Assembly: GCA_024036415.1 (NCBI GenBank)
Contig: JAMWET010001089.1
Span: forward strand, 1,401,501-1,465,500
Source of the DNA: Prochilodus magdalenae
Taxonomy: Eukaryota; Chordata; Actinopteri; Characiformes; Prochilodontidae
Length of the DNA: 64,000 nt
Reading direction: 5' to 3'
The notes beneath the pieces are model-generated. The model saw nothing but the letters and a program-made list of their open reading frames with translations. It was not told the DNA's origin and made no database searches. This document shows, one piece after another, positions 53,401-64,000 of the stretch; positions within the stretch are counted from its first letter, which is position 1, and every line of letters starts with the position of its first letter. The position numbers and the translations under genes are program-made.

Positions 53401-56400
53401 TTAGTGTCATCTATTTAGATGTGTTTAATTATCGCATAAGCTGTGAGCTCAAAGAGCACACTCCATATGCTCTAATTTATTCACAGTGAAGGTATGCTAC
53501 ATCAACCAAAACCCTTTTAACTCTCTCTCTTAATCTACTATAGGGGACACTTTAGGGGCTAATGCACTCCAATTATATGTTACATCTTTTCTTCTACTAT
53601 GGAGGAGTTTTGTATATATGTACATGCCAAAATCATTTAATAAATTGCTATAACTGTACTTGCATGCATTGCTATAACTATACTTATAATCCGCACTGGT
53701 TCAGGTTCATTAAATGCCAAAGGACAGGGAACAGAATACGCTCTAGGTCAGAGAGTTACAGCTGATTGGTTCAGACTGGACTTGATGACTAGTTCCCAGT
53801 GTCAGATGAATGCAGCTGATTGGTGGCCCACAGAAACAAGCACAGCTGCAGCAGAGGGAGAGGACTTACCCAGCTGTTCGGCCAGCAGCCTGCCACTATC
53901 CACAGACACGACTCTCTCCTCCTCCATGTCGCACTTATTCCCGGCCAGTATGACTTGCGCGTTGTCCCAGGAGTACGTCTTTATCTGGGTCGACCTGAAT
54001 ACAAACACCATCTGCATTTAAAATTCTACATACGCTACATTACGCATCAGAACCTCAAAAAGCTAAAGCCCAGCATTGTAAGATTTGCACATAGAGACGT
54101 AAAGACGCAGTCCATGAAGGACATTATTCTGTTGACAGGCCCAATACACACACTCAGACAGAACATAATGCACACAGCTTCCTTGGGTCCTGCTTTAAAA
54201 AGGCTGTTCGCTCCAGTAATCGGTGCCATAGCAACAGCAGAGCTGGCTGAGTGTAGACAGCTGGTGTGGGTGTGATAGCAGCCCAGCCCCTTCACTACAA
54301 AGCATACAGTAAAGCCAGCCTTCTCGTGTATACAGCAGGTCAGACTCACGCAGGGCTCTGGTCAGGGTATGAGCACGGTTTGATATGATAAAGATACCAA
54401 GTCTATGGAACAAGAATTATGGAACACTGTTTCACAGACACATTTGACAAACTGTCAGTTTTCAAATGTCAGATTTCTGAACCCAAAGAGGCCAGTACCA
54501 GGCCCAAAAACTCAAAGCCACTTGTTTAAGAGACTTCGCATGGACGTCCCCACTGGCAACAGTAAAATCATTTTACTGATTTCCCTGTGCAGATCCAGAA
54601 CTTTGTGTGCTTACATGCTACCATTTAGCAAATCTTCCCAGGTTAACAACTTCACAAATCAGTATAAGACCTAGATCACTGCATTTAATATACTTTCTTT
54701 CTAAGTTAGCACATAAAGAATCTAAGACAGTTTGGACAGTCACAATATAAAACCATACATATATACAAACTTCAGCTTCACTGTCGAACCTGCTCTCTAA
54801 CCTAGTACTATTCACCCAATAAAATGTTCAGCCCAATAAAAATCACAATATTTACAGAAAAATATATCTAACATAAACCAACTTAAAAACACAGTTAATT
54901 ATGAAAACTAAATATTTGTTTTAGTGATCTTTAGAACGAGAATTCAGGTATTAAAAACATCAACAAGTATTTAAAGCCTGTAAAATGCTATTGACAGCTG
55001 TCAGCATAGTACTGTATATAAAAACATGCATAGGAACTTTGCGGCGCTTAGAGGTGGAGCAGCTGCTAGAGCCCCAAGCCAAGCATGCAAGCCCCATCCC
55101 TGAATACACAGTTGGAATGGACTTGGGCGGAGCTAGGACACTTTAAAAACGTAGTCTCTCCAAGCCAGTGAGAGGGAGGACACTGGCTGAGAAGCCAATG
55201 TTTGAAGGGGAGCTCTAGTAATCTCGGCTTTCAGTTTTGGCATTTGTTTCCTCGTGTTTAAGTGAAAGCTCTTCCTTAGGGCGCTTCTTAGCTTCCAGCT
55301 CAGCATGACTCGTCACAACCCATTAAATCCTTAGTGAACATTTTTCCCCACATCAGTATTTTTTCTAAAACTAAAACCACTGGCACTTCTTTGTCAGAAT
55401 TTTCATCAATAGCGATGAAGGACTTGTAGAATAGGTGGATACTATTTACCTGCTAATATATATAATCGTTCACTTTCAGCACGTACATTACATGACTGTT
55501 TCCGTAGGGTGGGTAACCACTGTGTAGTCAAAACCAGACAGTGAAGTCTACATGTCCTACATGTCTGGAGTTCATACACTGGACTAAATTCTGCCTTTTT
55601 GCAAATACACAGGTCACAGAGTCATTTGTGGTAAAGTAGCCAAGAAGTGCAAAACAAATTAACATTCAAGAAAACAAAATTACAAAAGCAAAATTAAAAT
55701 GACAAGAAGGGAGACTTTTACCAGTACCGAAACACTTTAAGGTGTGAGTGAGTGAAAGAAAGAGACGAACAGGCGATGTCTAAACCACTGAGTTGTAATG
55801 CTAGCTATAGTGGATAACCAGCTAGCTTGCTTGAAATGGCTGAGAGCTTTTGCAAAACAGCCTAAGTGGTTTAGACATCGCCTGTTCGTCTCTTTCGTCC
55901 CTCTGCTCATTTTAAAACTCAGAAGACCTTCTACAGGAAAAACAAAAGCGTGCCAGCTGGCTAAAACGCGCGCCATAAATGGACAAAACATCCTTTAGCA
56001 TCGTCACCATCCCAAACTCCACTCACTCTACCACTGCGACAAGGGTCCACAACACGCGCTTCCTGTGTGTCCGCGCTTCCCTTTCCGTCAGAATTTACAG
56101 TCTGTAAAAGTATTTGGGTACTTCGGTATCTATTTTTGTAATTTGTGTAATGTTTTTTGAAATGTTATTTTGTTTTGCACTTCTCAGCCACTGTACTGTT
56201 GTGCCTTATGCCGTCAGCCTTAGTCATTTTATTCCCTTTCAGTATTTAAATATAAAGAAAGACCAGTCTAACATGTCATGTTAAGCAAGTGCAGCTTATT
56301 TTCTTTTTAGAATTTTCTATTATTGTGGTACTCAAACTGACCCCCCAGAAGCTTGCTGTCGCTGCACTGGGTCACCTTGCCCTAAAGTAGAGTCTGGGTC

Positions 56401-57111
56401 AGCCATTCTGCGTCACTCTCGACCTTCGTCCACTCCCTCAGTGTATTGTCAGACCTCTCATTAGCCTCTCTGCTGCCTAATTAAATCAACTTCTGTACCC
56501 CGAGCTCAGCTAAACACCCCACCGGGTGGATCAATAAACTCTCGTTTGCCTCGATTCAGAATGAGGTGTCTGACCGGAACTGACCTGGTCCAACTGGGTG
56601 CAGAACCTACTTTCTTGCTGCCTGGTTCGCAGTGCCTGATCCTTAGGGAAATTCAAAAATCAATTCCATTAAATATTAACTGCCTAGCTGCCCTTCAAAA
56701 CCCTTTATCTCCTGTCTTTTTCCTCTTCAATTTGGTTAAATGTCATATCCGTCAGCAATAAAAGGTGTCCCACAAAAGAAAAGCACACACATTCATTCAG
56801 CTCCAACTCAAACTAGCATGGGAAGTCTTGCGTGCTGTTCAGTCTGGTTGGAACTTTGGTTTCCTGTCTGTATGGACCTGCTACAACTGCCATTCACTAA
56901 ACGGTCTATTTCCAACATAGAATAGTTAAGGCTTTCAGCACTTATGAAAGTAAGGATTTTTCCCCTCTGTAATGGAATAGAGCGCAGCTCGTTTTGGTCT
57001 TTCTCAGCACTGTGTCACACCTGACGTTTGTATTAAAAGAAAGTTTTGCTCTCAGCAGATGAAGACTCACTTACCACCATGAAACACAATGCTTTTTCCC
57101 AGCAAGGATAC

Positions 57112-57177
<66 letters not shown>

Positions 57178-57442
57178 ACACACAGTTAGAGACAAAAGCT
57201 TTTCTGTTCAAAATACATGGACTCCCACTGATTAGCCGACGGGTGCGAGAGCGTAGATGATGGGAGATGTGGTGTGTGGTCTTCTCCTACGCTGTTTTAA
57301 GAGCTTATCTAATGCCCACTCACCAATCCTGAACTGCTCCAAATGATTCCTCATTGGTGATGTCATACATTAGGATGAAACCCATGGCGCCGCGGTAGTA
57401 GGCAGTTGTAATGGTCCTGTAACGCTCCTGTCCTGCTGTATC
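50290..57442 (-). CDS. rab3c: rab3c, Ras-related small GTPase RAB3C (C-terminal 145 residues; complement join 50290..50483, 53870..53994, 57324..57442)
   Basis: A Rab3-family GTPase of synaptic and secretory vesicles. In sense order the three exons (119, 125 and 194 bp) read from [20 protein letters not shown] through [11 protein letters not shown] and [10 protein letters not shown] to a CAC end, in one frame with GT-AG borders. G3 (DTAGQ), G4 (NKCD) and G5 (ETSAK) are intact, and CxC for double geranylgeranylation is present. The C-terminal ESLETDPAV and [11 protein letters not shown] fit RAB3C better than RAB3A, which has SLDTADPAV and a DCAC end. The P-loop exon with the start codon is not in the window, so the intron after it is at least 6.5 kb. 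The gene is convergent with pde4d, as in human. Confidence 0.95.
51220..51530 (+). mobile_element. Tc1-type transposase fragment with internal deletion (copy A)
   Basis: TCCTCAGTGACGATTCCCAC and TTTTGTCTTGG encode the degenerate transposase segment around FSDxSHFCL. Then, after a deletion, ATCTGCAGGAACTGTGTGAG and CACCATTAGGAACCTCTACA encode the C-terminal part. The same arrangement occurs in inverted orientation at 63660-64000. The reading frame is interrupted. Confidence 0.65.
51610..52090 (+). mobile_element. second Tc1-type transposase relic, different subfamily
   Basis: CTAACAGTAAAGTTTGGTGG then AGGAGTCATAGTGG encodes a [10 protein letters not shown] motif, typical of Tc1-like transposases, followed by GGACCGCTTAGTTCCAGTGA (GPLVPVK-like). 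Then, after a deletion, CCTCGTGGAAAGTCTTTCTA and TAATAGTTGCAAAAGGGGG come from the C-terminal end. Many stops; a dead copy. Confidence 0.7.
53870..53994 (-). CDS. rab3c: rab3c exon with G4 motif NKCD
   Basis: Sense reading is [20 protein letters not shown], then [20 protein letters not shown] and L, between a TATTCAG acceptor and a GTAAGT donor. NKCD gives guanine specificity. VILAGNKCD has Ala where mammalian Rab3 proteins have Val, and [14 protein letters not shown] is diverged from mammals. Confidence 0.95.
55759..55895. repeat. perfect 31 bp inverted repeat with 75-base loop
   Basis: The left arm 55759-55789 contains GAGACGAACAGGCGATGTC, and the right arm 55865-55895 is its exact reverse complement (GACATCGCCTGTTCGTCTC). 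Arms of this length without mismatch suggest a young foldback or MITE-like insertion. The loop has no known motif. Confidence 0.9.
57112..57184. repeat. (CA)n microsatellite
   Basis: About 36 CA units with one CATA interruption near the right end, 140 bases downstream (in gene sense) of the rab3c switch II exon. Confidence 0.98.
57324..57442 (-). CDS. rab3c: rab3c exon with switch II (DTAGQE)
   Basis: Sense reading is [20 protein letters not shown], then [19 protein letters not shown] and two bases of Trp. The acceptor ends TGTGCAG and the donor is GTGAGT. DTAGQE is the G3 motif with the catalytic Gln. The 119 bp length fits the 145-residue reading frame, and the residues are almost those of human RAB3C. 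Confidence 0.96.
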
Positions 57443-57957
57443 CTGCACACACAAAGAATTTTAAACAAAATATGAATCTGAAATACTCCTGAGTATGTAC
57501 TGTAATGTACAACTAAATACACATGACATCAGTGTGGTGGATTCTGAAAAAAAAAAACAGAAACCATAAAGTTTAAAAGCAAAACAGTGCTTTCCTACAC
57601 CGCAGAGTGAATGTGGAGTAACTACATTGTTACAGACACAGCAGACACAGCGAGATGCACCAATACCACTTCCGTCCTTCTGATACTGATACCAGTATCT
57701 GTTGACAGTGAATACAAATGTCGATTTAAACTTTTTAAATTTGTTGTGTGTGCATATATGGACTATTCAAATGAGTTACTTCAAGCTGCAGTTTCAGAGT
57801 TAAAAAAAAAACAATAAAAAATTAAAAATAACACTTTTTAGTATTTCGTAATTGCGTTAGGATCAGTCTGCCCCCAAGGCATTAATTAAGCTTGTAACAG
57901 AAAAGAGTAAAAAAAGTATAACAGCAAACCTTAACCCCTAAATTTCAGGTAGGACAT

Positions 57958-58055
57958 GCCCTGGACAGACCACCAGTCCATCACAGGGCAGACACTCAGA
58001 CATATATACACACAGACACAGACACTTTCACTTAGGGCCAATTCACCTGCATGAA
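57958..58055. repeat. interspersed repeat, CCCTGGACAG..CCAGTCCATC type
   Basis: GCCCTGGACAGACCACCAGT then CCATCACAGGGCAGACACTC, followed by CA-rich sequence and TAGGGCCAATTCACC. This pattern is very common in teleost genomes as part of retroposed repeats; the exact family is not assigned. Confidence 0.6.
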
Positions 58056-58256
58056 AGCAGAGCTCCATCAATGTTGTTAAAGAAAGAAAAAAAATGCACA
58101 GCTCAACTGAGGGACCTTCTCCAAACCAGGCAGAAATGACATTTTATGGTTATTAAAAAGAAATTAAATAATCAGACATGAGATGGCAGGGTGCCCAAGC
58201 CACTTGCTCAGGTTAAAACACTTTTCATCCTGGTGCCCTTATAATGCATCACTTTC

Positions 58257-58897
58257 CAGGTGTGCTGCTGACAGGTAGAAACAACTACAAAACAGCTGCT
58301 TATAATGCATGGATATAAAGCGGAGACTTTTTCTTTTTTATTTTAAACAACTTTTCATATGCAAATAGCTGCACATGTTTTGTACATTAAGATACATGGC
58401 ACACAACATAAAAATAGTACTTAAAGTCAAAGTCCTGTATTGACTTTTCAAGAAAAAGACGGGGCTGGGGAGTATTTCACAGGGCATTGGGCATACAGTA
58501 ATCTCAACTGGAAAATAGAAGTGGGGTGAGAAAGAATAATCTGGGGATACAGCCACAAATATTAATACAGCAATATACTACAATACATACATTATGAATA
58601 CATAATAACACATACAAATAAATACATACATTATAAATACATAATAACACATACAAACAAACAGTACATTGCGATTCTACGTCTGTCATTGTGTTAGCTT
58701 AACCATCACCAAAGCTCTAATTAAGGAAGGCCAGTATCTGAAGTTACCATCCAATACATACTTACTACATTTAATCAGGTGTGCTGCTGACAGAACTTCT
58801 ACAAATAGAACACATCTACAAAACAGCTGGAGTGCAGTGAGCAGTCAGGAACCAAGCTTACTGCGGAGACTTTTTCTTTTTTCTTTTAAACAACTTT
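58257..58897. repeat. diverged direct duplication, 58257-58356 and 58776-58897
   Basis: Both copies start CAGGTGTGCTGCTGACAG, contain TACAAAACAGCTG and end GCGGAGACTTTTTCTTTTTT followed by TTTTAAACAACTTT. Small indels separate them. Between them, 58585-58660 is a roughly 38 bp unit in two copies (ACATAATAACACATACAAA). Confidence 0.85.
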
Positions 58898-60310
58898 AGT
58901 TTAAGATACAGTGATGGTATCCTTCTCACAAGAGTAAAACAGAAACTTAGTGACAGAGAAGCAAAGTGGAGAACGGATTGTTCAAAAGACTGTACCCATC
59001 TATTGACAAATAGCTTGTTTCGTCCAAAGAGAATTTGTCAATAAAAACGGGGTCACTGGGACTTTCAGAGAAAGACAGACAACCTCACAGGAGTTACCAT
59101 GGAGATAAATAATGGGCTATTTTTTCATAGCTACGCTAGCCACGCTAGCATATTTTAATACCTTCTATGCCTCACTGCTTACTGAAGCTAAACGTACAAG
59201 GACACCTGCTGTCAGGTCCTTATGTCCCACTGACTCACTGGATTGTAAGAAAACTGCCACCGCATTTTGCTTAAGGAAAACCTTTTAACTCATTGCCTTG
59301 GTAATATACTGCACAATGCCTTCTACTGAGCAATTTCACTGCAACCACAATGTTTTACTGAACACCCCAGCCATTTAAAGAAAAGATTCTGTTTAAGGGA
59401 AAAAAATTAATTAATAAAAAGCATCCGGCGTGCATCGTGGGCTGACAGCACATCACCAAAAGTGCCTGAAATCAGCTTTCGAGTGTCACCACACTACTAA
59501 CACTGCCCTCTAGTGTGCAATGGACCATGACAGAGTGGCAATTTTCCCTCTCGTCGCTAAGCCACAGTGGAGCTGAGACTGCATAGGACAGCCTCCTTAT
59601 CTGACACTGGCAGCTCGGACGGGCCACACATTCTGAACACATACACACACGTACTTGCTGAAGCCACAGTGGGAACAGGCAGACGCACACACATGCACTA
59701 CCTGACCCGAGCTCCATTAGGAGTATCATTTGCGCTTCTTTATCTCCTGACAATTACGACTCGAGCATCATGCATTTGTTTTTTATGGCTCCGTGAAAGG
59801 AGGTTGTTTGCACACAGAGGCTGGAGTGGACAGCTCTAATTACTGCAAACAGAGCTGCTGATAAGGCCATGTAAGAACACCCTCCTACCCCTCCCTCTGC
59901 AGGTACCAGCCACACTGGTAAACTGCTCCCATTGGTAAGACGGCCTGAAGCTTCTTTGCTACCATCACTGCCATGGAGGGCAAAATCCATAAAATCTATG
60001 GCTTTGCCGTTTACGGAGCCTTTAGCTTATTTTACTTTTTTAAAAGTGGGCTAATGCAGAGATGCTGAACATGTAAAGACCAGACACATCCTTCTAGAGC
60101 ATTACCTCTGGGGTCTAAAGGACATGCAGGGATCTGCTTGATCATCGCATGACTATAATGACAAGTTACGATGGTGGGTGGCATAGATGGCTGAAATAAT
60201 TTCATGAAAACTATTGGAAAAATGAAATTACTATCATTAACATAGCACCCTCCTGTAGCTTGTTATGCTTAACAGAGGAAGACTAAAAACTTACCACTAA
60301 TTAGTACACA

Positions 60311-60535
60311 CAGTTTTTAAACCAGTGGCCACTAATCCTTCTTCTGCAGATATACTTTTATAGATATACCAACCTGCGTCTTACCTGTTCTATACCTAAT
60401 CCTCTTTACCTAATACTACTGCATCTGATCCAGTCAATTAACACAATATGAAGAGGTTCATTACCTGAAGCAGGTGTAGCAAACTAGACAGTGCTTCAAA
60501 CTAGACTTTAGAGTAGCATTCCAAGGCTCAGAGTC
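60311..60535. repeat. interspersed fish repeat
   Basis: TACTGCATCTGATCCAGTCA and GAAGCAGGTGTAGCAAACTA, then TAGCATTCCAAGGCTCAGAG, resemble the copies at 20621 and 39597. A fragment may also lie at about 61095-61150 (GGTATCAGTCCTGGAAGG). Confidence 0.5.
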
Positions 60536-63500
60536 ATCATTTTGCGTTATATACATTTCGTTACAGATGCATGCTTCTTATGTAATGCTAATATTTAACA
60601 ATATTCTGTTATAATATCCTATCCATTTGTAAGAAGCTATAGTATTTTGGTAGATGGTCCCTTAACAACTGAGCATTACTGAAAACGTACAGTAGAAAAA
60701 TTAATATACAAAATGCCTAATATTAAAAAACAAAAGCAGCAACCAATTACCACTGATCAAATAGTTCTTTATAATAATTTTAGGTTTAGACGTTACAATA
60801 AACCAAAGTTTATTTCCTATGATGCCTTTTATAACTTGCTGTTCCCAAAATACTCTAAACTCTAAATAAAGCTTTAGTTTACATGTTGTTGTCTAATTTA
60901 TAATATGTCACTTCACACTGTGCAATTTATTCATAACACTTATTCATGTGACAAGTGACTACAAACTTTTGAACAATAGAGTGAATTTCCAGACACAGGG
61001 TTGGTGACCACTTGCCTAAAAAAAAACAAACAAGTGGCATCTTCAAAATTCAAATCTGCCTTACTTCATAAATCAGTTACAGGTAGAACTTGTACCAGCA
61101 TTGCTCAAAACAAGCTGTTAGTTAGTAGGTATCAGTCCTGGAAGGTCTGACTGTTGCATCCCTAGTGAGAACACAGCTCGCATGCTCCAGGAAAAGGCTT
61201 CAATGACTTTAAAAGGGTATTTAAATAAATATGTGGCTCTGAGTAAGCGATGATTCAGTAAGGCATGGCGCTGGGTTATTGAGCAAGAATGAGATTTCTT
61301 GTTATCGCTGCAAAGCTGTAATTGCAATCACTATAGAAACCATTCTGAAGGAAAATTGTCACTCATTTAATTCATCAGTGAATGCGTAACCTTCTACATT
61401 ATCGCCCAGTGCATACAAAAGACAGTTTCAGCGTCCACAATGTAGATGTTCTGGTTTTCTTAGCCAAAAACAGGCCTGGAAAAAAAACATTCAGCCTTAG
61501 AAAATTTTTATATGACATCTTGTGAACATGTTTGAAACACGAAGTTTGGTCGAAATGTCGCCTCCACATCTCCAGGCATTACAGGCTTTACTCAATTCCA
61601 TCACAAGCACACATGATGTACCTTAATGAAGCACTGACTTGCCAAACCACGTGTTAAACGTTAACTACAAATAATACTGGGCTACCACGAGGAGAGGTTC
61701 TTTTTTATATACCCATAATACATACAGCTATTCAACAACAGAGTTATTCAACATCCGCCAAAAATCATTTTTATAGACTTCTTTGAAAAATCTTTTGCAC
61801 ACAAAACACTTTTCATTCACCATATTGGTTTTTGATGGTGAGGTGACAAAAATCTTCTGGGTCTGATAGGTTGTTCAAGTACTAATATGATGTAATTAGA
61901 ACCGTACATTTCTCTGTAGCTAAGACGTGCTGAATCTTTCAAAATATGACAACATGATCATGAAAAACACATGTGTACAATGTATACTAAGGTGAATAGG
62001 CATTTATAAAAACAACATGAAAACATGTCTGATTAATTTTGATCCGAATGTTCAAACGCTTTGCCATTACATCTACAGAACATAGCTCATGTTGTTCTGC
62101 AAGCTCACAGCACCAAACAACTTTGATTTTGAATGTGCATTCGAATACCTCAACATTGCTTGACATCCACATAGGGGCAAGAAAAGTAAACAAACCATGC
62201 ATAGTGTCGTCCTAATATCTCTTTTATGAAGTCAAATGGGAGACTGATGTCTACAGTACGCTTACAACTGCAAAGTCCAAAGGCAATTAGAAGTGACAGA
62301 GGCTGAGCACGTTCTAATCGCTCATGTCTGTGTGACCAGTCCGGTATGTTCTCTTGTCCTTAATCTAATGTTATTCTTCACTCAGGACATGGACAGAGCT
62401 GCTCCTGACAGCATGCAGTCTGGCAGAAACAATGCCTGTCTGCCCCACAGTGGGACCAACACACCAACACACTAATGCAGTGGAGTCTCTCAGACAACGC
62501 CTGAAGACACTTGCTGTTTATTCTTTCCTTTCTTTATTCGAAATTGACTTTTGTGCCTCTATGAGTCACTGAAAGGCTGCACTTGAAAACCACTAGTAAT
62601 TATAACTTAGCCTCTCCAATAAAATATTCCAATAACTGAACACACAGGATCAGAAAAGTGCTATACTCAAACTGTGGCCTTTGTACAACTGGCAACTGGC
62701 ATGTAATACGGAATATGGAAACAATGCAAAAAATCTCCCACTTTTCACTTTATAGGAACTGAATCAGCATTTTATCATTGAATAATAGAATAACAATCTG
62801 CATTTGACAATGTCCCTATGGCAAATGGTGAATTCTCGAGGTTTCAGCACTGTACGGGGGAGAAAGAAGGATGTGTAGTTCATTTCCTATATGGCTGTGT
62901 GGCAATGCAGTAATTAAGGTGAAAGCTATGTTAGTTAATGCACAGCCCTTAGTCTCATAGGCCAATCAGCTTGCACGCCATCCGTAAGATTCATGTGCCC
63001 AGTGCTGGCCTGAGCCTTCAGCTCAGCCCCCCCAAGCGGCTTTATTGATCCCTTCCTCGTGCAGGCCGACCCTTTATCCTTTCATGGGGGCAATAAATTT
63101 CGGTCTGACAATGTAAGTGCTCGTCGTTTCGACAGGCTGAAACCTCCCTAGCCTCTGTGGCCGAGTCAAGGCTTGCCGTGCAGATCTAGGAGAAGGCATC
63201 ACGACAAGGACAGAATGCCATACTGCAATTGTGATCTGCCTTGTGATAAATTAAAACCAACCGTACTGACCATTAGTGCCAGAATTAGACAGGATATTAA
63301 ATCAAACGTTTATAATTGGTTACAGGGTTTATTAACACATTGGAAGTAGTTTATTGACTGTATTAAGTAATCAGAAGTGAAGCTAAACAAATGGACTAAA
63401 ATGGACTGAACTGAACAATAGCAAACCCAACCTTTCAAAAGGTTCCAAAATATCGTTATGAGAAACAATAAATTAAATCAGGGCCAGTGTGAAGAATTAA

Positions 63501-63659
63501 GTACAGCACCTAATTTACATACCATTTACATGAAATCACCTAATTCATGCAGAGACTTTTGAACTGGACTTCCACGTACACCAATATACACAAAAATAGC
63601 TGCACCCAGAAGGTAGTGTTGGGTTGCAATGCTGTTGCGAAGGAAGATAAAAGTTACCA

Positions 63660-64000
63660 AGAACCAAAAATGATAAATAATTTACACTGATGGGCAATAT
63701 TTATTGAGCTATACATATAGAATAATGTCTCTCGGTATGGCCTCAGGCTGCCATGTTTGCTAACGCAACATGACGTTTCAGCATTAAGCTGTAGAGGTTC
63801 CTAATGGTGTCCTGTGATAATCCATCTAATGATGCTTGAATATTCTCACAGTTCCTGCAGATTGTGCGGTAGAGGTGGAGTGACACCTCACCTTGGTGCT
63901 GACTACGATGCATCCAGACACACATTTGTTGGCCGTCTCCACAAAGACAAAAGTGGGACGCGTCACTGAAGATGACTCTTGCCATTCTGCGTCACTCCAT
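63660..64000 (-). mobile_element. Tc1-type transposase fragment with internal deletion (copy B, runs off the window)
   Basis: On the - strand an uninterrupted stretch (63985 to 63743) reads MARVIFSDASHFCLCGDGQ and later GLSQDTIRNLYSLMLKRHV, i.e. the FSDxSHF region joined to the transposase C-terminus with the middle missing. TTTATTGCCCATCAGTG-like sequence at its 3' side fits the element end. It cannot encode an active transposase. Confidence 0.65.

Larger units (their letters stand above)
50484..53869. other. rab3c intron with two Tc1-type relics
   Basis: 3.4 kb with no exon recognised. Transposon remains occupy about 51220-52090; the rest is unique AT-rich sequence. Confidence 0.6.
53995..57323. 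other. rab3c intron with a hairpin element and CA repeat
   Basis: 3.3 kb without recognised exon. It holds the inverted repeat at 55759-55895 and the CA microsatellite at 57112-57184. Confidence 0.6.
57443..64000. other. rab3c intron (5' side), continues beyond the window
   Basis: The preceding rab3c exon with the P-loop GNSSVGKTS was looked for on the - strand and not found. The stretch holds several repeats listed separately and a unique GC-richer block at about 62930-63200 that may be regulatory. Confidence 0.55.

Noticed and set aside
53820..54275. 151-codon + frame opposite the rab3c exon
   Set aside because: It overlaps the real exon on the other strand and continues into intron without any motif.

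Overview
The window is vertebrate nuclear DNA, most likely from a teleost fish. Short exons with GT-AG borders sit in kilobase introns. The encoded proteins are vertebrate paralogues, and the non-coding sequence holds decayed Tc1/mariner-type transposons, small inverted-repeat elements and microsatellites of the kind common in fish. I cannot name the species. Nothing bacterial, plasmid-like or viral was seen.

Two protein-coding genes are recognised, and they converge tail to tail. On the + strand, the 3' part of a cAMP-specific phosphodiesterase 4D gene (pde4d) runs from 7733 to about 39,370. It has thirteen coding exons of the long form: the end of UCR1, UCR2, the catalytic domain and the C-terminal tail. 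It also has two internal start exons for short isoforms, one like mammalian PDE4D1 (ATG at 16168, fused to the first UCR2 exon) and one like PDE4D6 (27843-27890). The exon lengths keep one open frame throughout: 618 residues of the long form in the window, 609 for the D1-like form and 542 for the D6-like form. Exons for the long-form N-termini and the start of UCR1 lie to the left of the window. On the - strand, the last three coding exons of rab3c (57442 down to 50290) encode the C-terminal 145 residues of a RAB3C-like synaptic GTPase. The P-loop exon lies to the right of the window. As I recall it, human PDE4D and RAB3C are also convergent neighbours, which supports both calls.

Layout: 1-7732 intron with a recent 0.45 kb duplication and transposon remains; 7733-8510 three UCR1/linker exons; 8511-16167 a large intron with two perfect cAMP response elements and a palindrome cluster, ending at the D1-type start; 16417-27842 another large intron ending at the D6-type start; 29479-35310 the UCR2, catalytic and tail exons; 35311 to about 39,370 the 3' UTR; about 39.4-46 kb the intergenic interval. 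That interval holds an unidentified signal-peptide-like exon candidate (40066-40185), a 3.3 kb minisatellite whose units look like tiny exons with splice sites (40470-43790), a composite duplication and an isolated CpG-rich block (44282-44870). From 46 to 50.3 kb lie the probable rab3c 3' UTR and flank; 50.3-57.4 kb holds the rab3c exons; 57.4-64 kb is rab3c intron with more repeats.

The most interesting points are: a phenylalanine at the UCR2 gating position of this fish PDE4D (reported as primate-specific among mammals), both short-form start exons recognisable in fish, the splice-signal minisatellite, the orphan signal-peptide exon next to it, and the CpG-rich block. I did not find a clearly new biological system.
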